This document shows, in pieces, positions 24,160-34,808 of a DNA stretch of 64,000 nucleotides (the first letter of the stretch is position 1; each line of letters opens with the position of its first letter). A program made the translations under genes and the position numbers. The notes under the pieces were generated by a model. The model was not told where the DNA came from. It ran no database searches and saw only the letters and a list, made by a program, of their open reading frames with translations. Location: NCBI RefSeq assembly GCF_003206155.1, contig NZ_PZJV01000006.1, forward strand, positions 465,925 through 529,924, in the 5' to 3' direction. The DNA comes from Salinicola halophilus. Its GTDB lineage: Bacteria > Pseudomonadota > Gammaproteobacteria > Pseudomonadales > Halomonadaceae.

Positions 24160-24345
24160 ACTTGATCTGCATAAACCTTGGTGATGCGGATAGGGCGTAT
24201 GGTGTGTCTACAGCGTCAGGACGACGCTCAGCCAAGGATGGAGTCGCGGGACGCGACGGTTCCACAAGGACGCATGGCAGGAAGCCATGGCAAGTAGGCA
24301 AGGAAATGCAGCGCTATCGACCCGGCCCCAGTGGCCGGGTTTTCT
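24160..24345 (+). ncRNA. CsrB/RsmZ-like CsrA-sequestering small RNA (candidate)
   Basis: Perfect stems display GGA in the loop: AGCGTC-AGGAC-GACGCT (24212-24228), GTCGC-GGGAC-GCGAC (24243-24257), CATGGC-AGGAA-GCCATG (24273-24289). More AGGA motifs lie between stems (24235, 24267, 24301) and one GGA near 24188. It ends in a terminator, ACCCGGCC/GGCCGGGT plus T run (24320-24344). No open frame. Repeated GGA loops plus a terminator are the signature of RNAs that titrate CsrA/RsmA. The 5' end is estimated (AT-rich promoter-like sequence 24130-24160). Confidence 0.75.
24320..24344 (+). terminator. Terminator of the CsrB/RsmZ-like RNA
   Basis: ACCCGGCC pairs with GGCCGGGT around CCAGT, followed by TTTT. 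Confidence 0.88.
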
Positions 24346-24411
24346 CGTTCTGAACTACCGCTCGATGAGATGCCGTCGACTCATGACGGCATCGTGAACT
24401 CGGGGGCGCGC

Positions 24412-25056
24412 CTAGTTTTCCAGCTCTTGAATCCACTGTTTCACTTTCATGCGTTTCAGGCGAGTGGCGTAGCGCTGGGTTTCGATCGAGGCTGGCTGCA
24501 ACGCCTGGCCGTCGTCGGACTGCACCATGGCGAAGGTGCGCGAGGCGCCCACGGGGTGATCTTCACTGCCGTAGACGGCGATGACGCGAATCTCCAATGC
24601 CTGCAGGGCGCGCCCGTCCTTCGCGACCGCCCCCTCTGCCTCGATGCCGTGAGAGCGCAGGACGCGATTGGCGATGTCCGCAAAAGAGCCCACGTGACTG
24701 TAGCTGCCGGACAGCATCGGTCCTTGGCGAGTGACCTCGTTGAGGTTCTCCCAGTTTTCGAGGTCTTGACGGTTCTGGGGCGGCTCGAGATCGGTCAGAT
24801 CCTTGAGCAGTGTTCCTCGGTCGGTATACAGCACCGCGACCAGGTGTTCGATGAAGATCGACTCCGAACTCATGTTGCTGATCACGCAGCGGGCATCCAG
24901 ACCGCTACCGCCGCCGCGGTTGACGATGATCTTGGGCTGGCGCTGGCGCTTGAAGCCCTGATAGAGCATCTGCAGGTAGAACAACCAGATGAGAAACGTC
25001 AAACAGCTTGCCACTGCCGAAATTGCGCCGCTGTACTCGGAAATCCATTGCCACAT
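24412..25056 (-). CDS. Membrane-anchored hypothetical protein
   Basis: 214 residues: one N-terminal transmembrane helix (GAISAVASCLTFLIWLFYLQML) with a basic patch behind it (GFKRQRQPK), then a mainly beta cytoplasmic domain (IIVNRGGGSGLDARCVISNMSSESIFIEHLVAVLY). This resembles the many short bacterial proteins with one N-terminal anchor and an immunoglobulin-like cytoplasmic module. Function unknown. It lies convergent to the small RNA. Confidence 0.72.
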   Translation of the reverse strand: MWQWISEYSGAISAVASCLTFLIWLFYLQMLYQGFKRQRQPKIIVNRGGGSGLDARCVISNMSSESIFIEHLVAVLYTDRGTLLKDLTDLEPPQNRQDLENWENLNEVTRQGPMLSGSYSHVGSFADIANRVLRSHGIEAEGAVAKDGRALQALEIRVIAVYGSEDHPVGASRTFAMVQSDDGQALQPASIETQRYATRLKRMKVKQWIQELEN

Positions 25057-25152
25057 AAAGTCTCGCCGTTTTTCTAAAGTTGCTTTTTGTCGTTGGTTTC
25101 ACGCTAGCACTCGAAGACGAACTGCGCTGAATGCCGCAGCCGTGCGTGATGA

Positions 25153-25968
25153 CTAGTCGATCTCCCTGGGCGCCATCGTGACGACTTCGAGTTCGAGTTT
25201 CACCCCGAGCCGTTCGAGCATGCGGCGAAAGTCGGCGACGCTGTAGCGTTCGTCTTCGGTGACCAGCGTGCGCACGCTACCCGTGCCCTCGGCGCTCTCG
25301 CTCAGACTGGCGACGACGCGCTCGGCGGGATCGAGGAACCGGCAGTTCGGGCGGGCGCGTTCGAAGAACGACTTGAGCCAAGGCAGGTGCGTACTCGAAA
25401 GCGTGAGAACGTCGATCCGCGGATGGCGATCGAACAGGGCGCCGATGAAGGTATCGACCTTCGCCTGCGTGCCTTCGGGATCGAACAGGAATGCGCCGCT
25501 CTCGACCAGTGCCACCATCGTGGAGGCGTCGATGGCGGTGACGGCCGCACCATCGGCGCGATGCGCCTCGATGAAGTCGGCAAGCCGCTCGCTTTCGACC
25601 AGCGATGTGACGCCCATGATGCCCACCGCGCGGTTGCGAGACGCTTTGATCGCTTCCGGCAGCGGTGGAAACACGCCATAGAGCGGCACCGAGGCAAGCG
25701 GTCGGACGGTTTCCAGCACGGTAATGGAAGGCGCGTTGGAGGCCATGACGATCGCGCAGGGATCGAAGCGCGCCAGGTAGCGGAAGGTTCGGGCCATGGT
25801 GTCGGCGAGCGCCTCGCGGGATTTCTCCCCGTAGGGAAAGCTCGCCCGGTCGGCGAAATAGACGATGTCCTGCCGGGGTCGCTGGCGCTGGATCTCGGCG
25901 ACGATGGCGTAGCTGCCGATACCGGCATCGAAGACAGCGATAGGGCGATGAAGAAGCGATGTCGACAT
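25153..25968 (-). CDS. Asp/Glu racemase-family protein lacking both catalytic cysteines
   Basis: 271 residues with the glutamate racemase fold markers VFDAGIGSYAIVAEI, YFADRASFPYGEKS, VMASNAPSI and LTLSSTHLPWLKSFF. In true MurI the third and fourth are ACNTAS and GCTH, whose cysteines are the two acid/base catalysts; here both are serine. Racemisation by the two-thiol mechanism is therefore unlikely. It could be a lyase or hydrolase relative, or a binding protein. ATG at 25968 chosen; an upstream GTG at 25983 adds five residues. Confidence 0.78.
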   Translation of the reverse strand: MSTSLLHRPIAVFDAGIGSYAIVAEIQRQRPRQDIVYFADRASFPYGEKSREALADTMARTFRYLARFDPCAIVMASNAPSITVLETVRPLASVPLYGVFPPLPEAIKASRNRAVGIMGVTSLVESERLADFIEAHRADGAAVTAIDASTMVALVESGAFLFDPEGTQAKVDTFIGALFDRHPRIDVLTLSSTHLPWLKSFFERARPNCRFLDPAERVVASLSESAEGTGSVRTLVTEDERYSVADFRRMLERLGVKLELEVVTMAPREID

Positions 25969-26111
25969 GGCGAACTCTGGCACGAAACGGGACAGTGGCC
26001 GAAAGACGGAAGCTTTCGGGCCCAGCGTATTTCAGGGTGACCCTGAACGCCTGACAGTATGAACAGAGATCGGCGTGACGGGAATCGACGTGGCGGCCAA
26101 ACGCCGGGCAT

Positions 26112-26134
26112 AAAAAAGCCGCGCTGAGCGCGGC
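26112..26134 (-). terminator. Terminator of the zinc-ribbon gene
   Basis: On the minus strand GCCGCGC-TCA-GCGCGGC followed by six T. Confidence 0.88.
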
Positions 26135-26153
26135 AACAAGGGATCGAATGTCA

Positions 26154-26345
26154 TCAGGCGACGGAGGACAGGGGGCTTCCCGGGCGACTGAGGCTGAGCA
26201 GAACCTTCTCGAGATCCTGCGTGCGGCACTGATAGGCCGAGCAGTTCGCACACGTCACACGAATGGACGGTGATGCGGCCGAGGGAATGTAGAACCGCTT
26301 ATGCCCGCAGATGCTGCACGTCATCTCCAGTTCGATCGGCGCCAT
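26154..26345 (-). CDS. Small zinc-ribbon protein
   Basis: 63 residues with two CxxC pairs, CSIC and CANC, 20 or so residues apart (CSICGHKRFYIPSAASPSIRVTCANC), and a third Cys in YQC. This makes a zinc ribbon, probably nucleic-acid or protein binding. ATG 26345 is chosen because GGAAGGAC precedes it. A strong terminator follows. Unknown function. Confidence 0.75.
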   Translation of the reverse strand: MAPIELEMTCSICGHKRFYIPSAASPSIRVTCANCSAYQCRTQDLEKVLLSLSRPGSPLSSVA

Positions 26346-26459
26346 GTCCGTCCTTCCCTGATAGCGGTCGCTCGCGAGAGTGAGCGACCGAGCTGTAAAG
26401 GCAATCCATGCCCACTGCTGAAACGTCCGTTTCGACACCGCTGGCGATCCGTGCCAGCG

Positions 26460-26724
26460 ACGAAATGGATCATGGCACGTCGAAAAAAGTTGTACAAGTT
26501 ATAATTTGGTATAGATTTCGGTACAGGGACGAGGGCCGGGTGTCGGCGTCGACCGATCGACACGTCATCAAGCTGTCGATCGCGTTCCACAGGGAGTCTT
26601 CGAGCCCGGTTTGCCGGGCGTGAAGCATAATTTTCGCAGGGTCTCGGGTTCGAATCGTCAAGCGAGTATCAGATGGTATTCGCGACCAACGTGAGCCAGA
26701 GAAGGCGAAGCGAGGAGTCGGGCA
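26460..26724 (+). promoter_or_regulatory. AT-rich promoter and long leader of the 26725 gene
   Basis: AAAAAAGTTGTACAAGTTATAAT near 26483-26505 contains a consensus TATAAT. It is followed by about 200 bases without a gene that include a GCCCGG-TTTG-CCGGGC hairpin (26602-26617). A long structured 5' leader is possible; nothing more can be said. Confidence 0.4.
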
Positions 26725-27045
26725 ATGAAATTCGATGCTTTTGTACAACTTCTGGAAAGTGGTGCCGTCAGCGAGCTGCACGTGGAGTCGGTGAAGCCAA
26801 TGTCGTATCACTATCGCGCGATGACCGATGGGCACGGCGTGGTGCTGCTGGACGACGATGGCAAGCTCATTCGTGAGCGCTCGCTCCGCGAGGCTCGTCA
26901 GCGTCTGGAAGGTATCTCGGCGCTTCGCGTACTGCCGGTTTATCTCGTTGAGCATACGACGGTGACCACGCGAGTCGGTAGTCGCATCTGCTCGTCTTCG
27001 CGCAAGACACGGCTGACTCTCGGTGCGCAGGACTACGCGGCCTGA
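26725..27045 (+). CDS. Hypothetical protein (possibly DUF6482-like)
   Basis: 106 residues: MKFDAFVQLLESGAVSELHVESVKPMSYHYRAMTDGHGVVLLDDDGKLI, then RSLREARQRLEGI and a beta-rich C-terminus. The arrangement recalls short halophile proteins labelled DUF6482, but I am not sure. No signal peptide or membrane segment. Function unknown. Confidence 0.65.
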   Translation: MKFDAFVQLLESGAVSELHVESVKPMSYHYRAMTDGHGVVLLDDDGKLIRERSLREARQRLEGISALRVLPVYLVEHTTVTTRVGSRICSSSRKTRLTLGAQDYAA

Positions 27046-27210
27046 AGCGTCGTCTTCACCGTATCATCGGCCCTGTCACGGGAGGCTTTTCGTGAGGGGC
27101 AGCGACCAGGATTCGAGGCAATACCGAGATAAAGTACTGATTTCGCTGGAATGTTACACAAATATACAATTAAGTTTTCTTAAACCCTATATATCGGTAT
27201 CGTTAATAGC

Positions 27211-27412
27211 GCAGGAGGCGTAGCCTGACGTCATCCAAGGAATGGATGCTCGCCAGGACCGGGAAACGGAGTTTCCCCGCCACGGAATTACGGTTTGCGA
27301 GGGCCGTGACAGTCAGCACCTGTCGGCAAGTGCTATCGAGGGTCATGCCGTTAACGTCACGGCCCTCTCCTCTATAGGCATCAGAGTTTTCGCTCTGGTG
27401 CCGTTCTGTTTT
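27211..27412 (+). ncRNA. Structured intergenic RNA with GGA loops (candidate)
   Basis: AT-rich promoter-like DNA (27150-27205) gives way to a GC-rich structured segment. It has CATCCA-AGGAA-TGGATG (27232-27248), AGGAC at 27255, GGGAAAC-GGA-GTTTCCC (27261-27277), a 12-bp perfect stem GAGGGCCGTGAC/GTCACGGCCCTC (27299-27310, 27356-27367) and a terminator GGCATCAGAG/CTCTGGTGCC with T-rich tail (27377-27412). No open frame. Two GGA loops hint at a second CsrA-binding RNA, but the long stem is not typical. Its end coordinates are estimates. Confidence 0.55.
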
Positions 27413-27458
27413 ATGCCCCTCCGTTTTCTCATTGCGTCTTCGTCGATGGCTTGATTCG

Positions 27459-27522
27459 TTCATCGCACGTCATGTTCATCGCACGTCATGTTCATCGCAC
27501 GTCATGTTCATTGCACGTCATG
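27459..27522. repeat. Four tandem 16-bp repeats
   Basis: TTCATCGCACGTCATG three times exactly, then a fourth copy with one change (TTCATTGCACGTCATG). No spacers, so not CRISPR. Slippage-type repeat, or possible multiple protein-binding sites. Confidence 0.9.
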
Positions 27523-27586
27523 TTCGCCTCGCGAGCTGCAAGGACGTACGCGCCCGAAGTGCACGTCTTGGGTAGGCGCAAAAAAA

Positions 27587-27610
27587 ACCGGGAGCCCTAG
27601 GGCTCCCGGT
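27587..27610 (-). terminator. Terminator of the 27639 gene
   Basis: Perfect 11-bp stem ACCGGGAGCCC/GGGCTCCCGGT with loop TA; on the minus strand it is followed by T-rich sequence (A run at 27580-27587). Confidence 0.92.
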
Positions 27611-27638
27611 TCGTCGTGTCGAGCGATGCGCTGACGCG

Positions 27639-28001
27639 TTACAGCGTCGCGAATTCGACATTGCCGCTGCGAACGCCAGCGTGGTCGACGTTCTCGAGGG
27701 CTCGCGAGGCCGCGACGGAGTGGCCCTGCGAGGCCAGATCGGTATCGCCGCTCTGGATGTGCGTCTGCAGCTGAGTGGACTGCGCGACGTTACCGAGCGC
27801 TTCGTCACTGGCGACCGAATGGCCACCTTGAGTGGCATCCACGGTGTACTGCGTCGGCAGCGCGTGGTACTCGGCGGTCTGCTCGACGTTGAGCGGCTCG
27901 CTTTGCAGTTCGAACAGGCGCTCGTTGATGAAGCTGTTGGCCTGCGCGACGGTCGGCAGTGCGGCAGCGAGAGCGATGGCGGCGAGAGTGCGAATTTTCA
28001 T
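27639..28001 (-). CDS. Small secreted protein with internal repeat
   Basis: 120 residues; signal peptide of about 22 residues (cleavage near AQA-NS). The mature part holds two similar segments, GGHSVASDEALGNV and QGHSVAASRALENV, suggesting an ancestral duplication. No cysteines. ATG 28001 is chosen because GGAGG lies just upstream. Periplasmic or extracellular, function unknown. Confidence 0.72.
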   Translation of the reverse strand: MKIRTLAAIALAAALPTVAQANSFINERLFELQSEPLNVEQTAEYHALPTQYTVDATQGGHSVASDEALGNVAQSTQLQTHIQSGDTDLASQGHSVAASRALENVDHAGVRSGNVEFATL

Positions 28002-28392
28002 GGGTGACCTCCAGTAATGTCGTTGTTGCAGTGGCCTCTTGGCCTCAACCTGTGCGGACATTATGGAGAGGTGACTATTAGGCTGCTAATCAGAAGCAGT
28101 GAATTCGACTATCGATGGGATTGATACGAAGGTCGCATGGGTTCCGTTACCGCCAGGGTACCGAAAGATCTATCGTGGTGTCACCGAGCCGCCATTTTCT
28201 CGATCTCCATGGCGACCGGCCACTCCCCTTGTCGAGCCGTACTGGCATTGGCGACGCACAGGTCAGGGCGCACCGTGGCGTCGTGCGCGAAGGACCATCG
28301 CCGGTTCGCAGCGGTGAATGGGCGGGCGAGCTTTTGAACCGCCCCCGGCGCCCGCATAATGCCGTCCTGCCCCAACGATCGAGAGTGCCGAC
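28002..28392. other. Intergenic region between divergent genes
   Basis: Divergent promoter space for the secreted protein and the S1-domain gene. I see no convincing open frame, RNA structure or repeat. Confidence 0.4.
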
Positions 28393-29076
28393 ATGTCTAA
28401 CCCGCCCCGGAAAGCCCAGCCGTCGACCGAGAGCGAACCGCGCGTCGAGGTCGGCGAAGTCGCCTATCTGCGCGTGGACCGCGTGACCGACATCGGTGCG
28501 TTTCTCAAATGGGGACGACCCAAGGATCTGCTGCTGCCGTTCGGCGAGCAGCGCTTTCGTCCCGATGCGGGCAAGCGCGTGCTCGTGATGATCTACGTCG
28601 ACGATCAGATGCGGCCGGTAGCAAGCATGCGCCTGGACCGCTTTTTGAAGGACGAAGCCCAGGGATTGAAAGCCGGGGACCGGGTCGATCTCGTCGTGGC
28701 CGATCTCACCGACCTCGGCGCCAAGGTGATCGTCAATCATCGCTTCTGGGGGCTTTTGTATCAGGACGACATCAGCCGCTCGCTGCGACGCGGGGACTGC
28801 ACCGTGGGCTACGTCAAGCGCCTGCGCGAAGATGGTCGGCTGGATGTCTCGCTACTGCCCCCCGGGGAGTCGCGTCTGGATGTCGTGGGGGAGAAAGTGC
28901 TGTCAGCCCTCGCCGCCAACGATGGCTTCCTGCCACTCGGTGACAAGAGCCCCGCTCCCGAGATCAAGGCGCGCCTCGGCGTCAGCAAGAATGCCTTCAA
29001 GCAGGCGATCGGCCGGCTCTACAAGCAGCGCAGAGTCGTGATTGCGGACGACGGCATCCGTCTGGCAGACGATTGA
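28393..29076 (+). CDS. S1 RNA-binding domain protein (CvfB/YitL-like)
   Basis: 227 residues. It begins with an OB-fold/S1 segment (LRVDRVTDIGAFLKWGRPKDLLLPFGEQ). A second S1-like repeat follows (GDRVDLVVADLTDLGAKVIVNHRFWGLLYQDD), then GDCTVGYVKRLREDGRLDVSLLPPG, and a C-terminal winged helix (APEIKARLGVSKNAFKQAIGRLYKQRRVVI). This is the CvfB layout, though shorter than the usual 280 or so residues. Probably binds RNA and affects gene expression post-transcriptionally. Confidence 0.85.
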   Translation: MSNPPRKAQPSTESEPRVEVGEVAYLRVDRVTDIGAFLKWGRPKDLLLPFGEQRFRPDAGKRVLVMIYVDDQMRPVASMRLDRFLKDEAQGLKAGDRVDLVVADLTDLGAKVIVNHRFWGLLYQDDISRSLRRGDCTVGYVKRLREDGRLDVSLLPPGESRLDVVGEKVLSALAANDGFLPLGDKSPAPEIKARLGVSKNAFKQAIGRLYKQRRVVIADDGIRLADD

Positions 29077-29163
29077 GCGCGACGCTTTTCGTTAACCGTT
29101 GGCGCCCGGCCGCGCACGAATGCGTGGCCGGGCGACGAGCGCGCGCCACCGGGTCCGGCGCCG

Positions 29164-30078
29164 TCAGGGCGTTCGGGCCTGCAGCCGCTCGGCGAGCCAG
29201 GCGCGGGTGCCGGGGTGGCCGTCGCGCTCGGCGCGTTCGGCCAGCGTCATCGCCAGTTCGATATCCCCTGCCTTGAGCGCCGCTTCGATCATGCGGCGAT
29301 AGTCGAATTCCGGGTCGATGTCGCCGGCGTCTCGCGGCGGCGCGGCGGCGGCTGGCGCGGTCGTCCTCGGTTGAACGGCGGCGGTGCTCTGCGTTGTGGA
29401 ATTGCCCAGTGACAGAAAGCCGTCGTTACGTGTCAGCGCCGCCACTTCCAGCGTCATCGTTCCGGTTGCGGCATGCACGGCTTTCGGGTCCGGGCCGGGA
29501 GGCGCTGCGAGCCCCCTGACTCGGGCGTATGCCTGCGCTTCCGACTCATAGGGGGTCGTTGCCTCTCGATCCGTGCGGCTCGAGTAGATCACCAGATAGG
29601 CCGTGTCGGGGCCGGGCGTCAGGTTGAACGCCTCGCCGAGCCGGGCGCCGGAGAAACCGGAAGGGCGGCGCACGCTGAGCGACTCGCTCGTGACGCGTCT
29701 GACCGGAGTGAACGCCGCGTCGAGGATCAAAAGCGTGGGCGCGAATACCTGACCGTTGCGGATCGTACTGGTCACGTCCAGGGACAGCGGGCCGGCGTTG
29801 CGGGGCAGTTCGAAGGCCTGGAAGAAGCTCTTGCCGTCGTCGAACGCATGCGCCGGCGTCTCTGGCATGAAGCGCAGGTCGAGGATTTCGCCGATCGGCA
29901 GCGGCCGGTACGGCAAGCTGGCCAGCGACGTGCAGCAGTCGGTCGTGGTTGCCAGCGCCTGCTCGCCCGCCGGTGCTGCGAGCATCGGCGATGGGGGCGT
30001 CGTCAGCGGCGTACTGCACCCGGCCAGCGCGAAGAGAAGCGTGCCCAACGGCACGACGAGGCGATACGGAATCGGCAT
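29164..30078 (-). CDS. malM: Maltose operon periplasmic protein MalM
   Basis: 304 residues with a lipobox-like signal peptide end (FALAGC). MalM landmarks are PIGEILDLRFMPETPAHAFDDGKSFFQAFELP and SLDVTSTIRNGQVFAPTLLILDAAFTPVRRV, with a C-terminal helical tail. The E. coli MalM is a periplasmic protein of the malK-lamB-malM operon with no known enzyme activity. It lies downstream of lamB on the same strand with a 115-base gap. AAGGAG precedes the ATG. Confidence 0.9.
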   Translation of the reverse strand: MPIPYRLVVPLGTLLFALAGCSTPLTTPPSPMLAAPAGEQALATTTDCCTSLASLPYRPLPIGEILDLRFMPETPAHAFDDGKSFFQAFELPRNAGPLSLDVTSTIRNGQVFAPTLLILDAAFTPVRRVTSESLSVRRPSGFSGARLGEAFNLTPGPDTAYLVIYSSRTDREATTPYESEAQAYARVRGLAAPPGPDPKAVHAATGTMTLEVAALTRNDGFLSLGNSTTQSTAAVQPRTTAPAAAAPPRDAGDIDPEFDYRRMIEAALKAGDIELAMTLAERAERDGHPGTRAWLAERLQARTP

Positions 30079-30193
30079 TCGGCCACTCCTTTTTTGAAAG
30101 ACAAAAAACGGCTAGACGAAAACGGCTCCGGCGCATCGAGTCGCCGGAGCCAAAGGATCGGAACAGTGCGTGTCAGGCGTGGGCGCCCGGCGA

Positions 30194-32747
<2,554 letters not shown>

Positions 32748-33470
32748 TCATCGCAACGAGAGCAATGCGTCGAGCCGGCTGCCGGCGGCGAGGGTCTCCT
32801 GCCCTCGTGAGGTGAAGGCGACGCCGTCCAGCTCACCCAGCAGTTCGAGCGACTCGCCTTCGCGGCGCAGTGCGGTCCCCTCACGCAGTGCGACGACCGT
32901 TGCCTCGGGATTGAGTGCCAAATACTCCGTGAGACGCTCTTCGCGAGTCTCACCGTTGTGCCCCTGGGGTTTGCCGGCGAGGAAATGCGGATTGAGCTGA
33001 AACGGGACCAGGCCGAGCGCGTTGAAGCTCGGCGGCTCGACGATCGGCATGTCGTTGGTCGTGCAGAGGGTCGGCCCGGCCAGGTTGGTGCCGGCGCTCC
33101 AGCCGATATAGGGCGTGCCCGCCGCCACCCGCTCGCGCATGACGTCCAGCAGCTCGGCCTCGTAGAGACGCTTGACCAGCGCGAAGGTGTTGCCGCCGCC
33201 GACTACGATCGCCTGCGCGTCGGTCACGGCCGCGCGGGCGTCGTCGAACTGATGCACGCTCTCCACCTCGATACCGTTGGCGGCGAAAGCGGGCCGCACC
33301 TGCTCGAGATAGGTATCGAACGTCTTGCCGACGCCGGCAAAGGGAATGAAGAGCACGCGAGAGACCGGGGTCGCATGGTCGGCGAGAAACGCCGCGAACA
33401 GCGACCGTGCGTGGTCGAGATAGCCGGTCGAGCCGGCACGAGAGCTGCTCAGCAGCAGTAGGCGAGACAT
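32748..33470 (-). CDS. pepE: Dipeptidase E (alpha-aspartyl dipeptidase)
   Basis: 240 residues, peptidase family S51. Catalytic Ser in GWSAGTNLAGPTL, VVGGGNTFALVKRLYE, the His/Asp region in LNPHFLAGKPQGHNGETREERLTEYL. Hydrolyses Asp-X dipeptides in the cytoplasm. ATG 33470 follows GGAGGTCGAT. The gene ends beside the C-rich tract. Confidence 0.92.
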   Translation of the reverse strand: MSRLLLLSSSRAGSTGYLDHARSLFAAFLADHATPVSRVLFIPFAGVGKTFDTYLEQVRPAFAANGIEVESVHQFDDARAAVTDAQAIVVGGGNTFALVKRLYEAELLDVMRERVAAGTPYIGWSAGTNLAGPTLCTTNDMPIVEPPSFNALGLVPFQLNPHFLAGKPQGHNGETREERLTEYLALNPEATVVALREGTALRREGESLELLGELDGVAFTSRGQETLAAGSRLDALLSLR

Positions 33471-33805
33471 ATCGACCTCCTCGGCGATGCCCCGGCGTTC
33501 GACTTGCCGGGCCATCAATGCGTCTTTCCGGTCAGGCGTATTTCACGAACGCCGTGACCGCGTTCCTGGAGGCAATCTATCATCGATTCCCGGGGCGAAG
33601 TGTCCGAGGCGAAGTGCCCGAGGCGCCCCGCTTCGGGCTGCGAGCAAGTCCCGAGAGGCTCGGGCCGCACGCTCGGTTGCGACGCCCGGGCTTCTCGACT
33701 AGGACTTTAGGCGGCGTAGGAAACTTACCGACCCTGCGCCGCAACGCCAGCCGGGCGCGTCTCAGGCAGCCGCCCGGTCATCTTACGGACGAGGAGCACG
33801 CCCCC
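33471..33805. other. Intergenic region between divergent pepE and SDR gene
   Basis: GC-rich divergent promoter region; no gene or structured element that I can support. Confidence 0.35.
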
Positions 33806-34669
33806 ATGGTCGAGAAGACGACGATTCATCCGCAGCAGCAAGCGTGGCCGGGGACGGAAGGCAAGATGCAGCCGCCGGCAGAGTTCATTCGCCCGGGCTA
33901 TCGCGGCAGTGACAAGCTCAAGGACAAGGTGGCACTCATTACCGGGGCCGACAGCGGCATCGGCCGTTCAGCGGCGATCCACTTTGCCCGCGAGGGCGCC
34001 GACGTGGCGGTGATGTACCTGAGCGAAGACGAGGATGCCCACGAGACGAAGCGTCTGGTCGAGGCCGAAGGGCGTCGCTGCTCGCTGATCGCCGGCGACA
34101 TTCGCGATGCCGACTTCTGCCGCCAGGCGCTCGAGCAGGTCATCGAGACCTTCGGCAAGCTCAACATCCTGGTCAACAACGCCGGCACCCAGGCGGTCAG
34201 CAAGGACATGACCGAGTTGAGCGATGAGCAGTGGGAAGAGACCTTCGCCACCAACATGCACGGCATGTTCTATCTCTCCAAGGCGGCGCTTGCGTATCTG
34301 GGTGAAGACGACACCATCATCAACACCACCTCGATCAACGCCTACATCGGCCCCGAGTTCCTGATCGATTACAGCGCCACCAAGGGCGCGATCGTGAGTT
34401 TCACGCGGGCGCTGTCGAACCAGGTCGTCGGCCGCGGCGTGCGCGTCAACGCCGTCGCCCCGGGCCCGGTCTGGACCCCGCTGCAGCCGGCGACGCTCGG
34501 CGCCTACGATCCCGAAATGCTCGAGGATTTCGGTTCCGGCACGCCGATGGGCCGCGCCGCCCAGCCCGCCGAGCTCGGTCCCTGCTACGTCTTCCTGGCC
34601 TCGCTGGACTCGTCGTTCATCAGCGGGCAGACGCTGCATCCCAACGGCGGCACGGTCGTCAACGGCTAG
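33806..34669 (+). CDS. SDR family oxidoreductase (YghA/glucose-dehydrogenase-like)
   Basis: 287 residues. NAD(P)-binding TGADSGIG, NNAG, catalytic Ser region NTTSINAY, Tyr-x-x-x-Lys as YSATK, and C-terminal PLQPATLGAYDPE with SGQTLHPNGG. The leader WPGTEGKMQPPAEFIRPGYRGS is typical for the YghA/general stress SDR subgroup. It reduces or oxidises a small carbonyl compound. ATG 33806 after GAGGAG is chosen; a longer open frame upstream has no support. Confidence 0.88.
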   Translation: MVEKTTIHPQQQAWPGTEGKMQPPAEFIRPGYRGSDKLKDKVALITGADSGIGRSAAIHFAREGADVAVMYLSEDEDAHETKRLVEAEGRRCSLIAGDIRDADFCRQALEQVIETFGKLNILVNNAGTQAVSKDMTELSDEQWEETFATNMHGMFYLSKAALAYLGEDDTIINTTSINAYIGPEFLIDYSATKGAIVSFTRALSNQVVGRGVRVNAVAPGPVWTPLQPATLGAYDPEMLEDFGSGTPMGRAAQPAELGPCYVFLASLDSSFISGQTLHPNGGTVVNG

Positions 34670-34808
34670 TCGACGGCATCGAACCTTCGCCCGGGCCCAC
34701 CGCACGGCGCCGCCCGGTGGGCCAAGGTGGAATGGACATCTCGCGCCCGGGCGTCATCAATAGGGGCGCGAACCCCGAGTGACCGGCACGAAAGAGGCTC
34801 TGAAACCC

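Noticed and set aside
23576-24184. 202-codon plus-strand gene
   Set aside because: It is the reverse reading of the CDF pseudogene and the adjoining merR scrap; no start signal or domain.
27459-27522. CRISPR array
   Set aside because: Repeats are directly adjacent with no spacers and no cas genes anywhere in the window.
34692-34723. Rho-independent terminator after the SDR gene
   Set aside because: A long GC hairpin is present but no T run follows; not called as a terminator.
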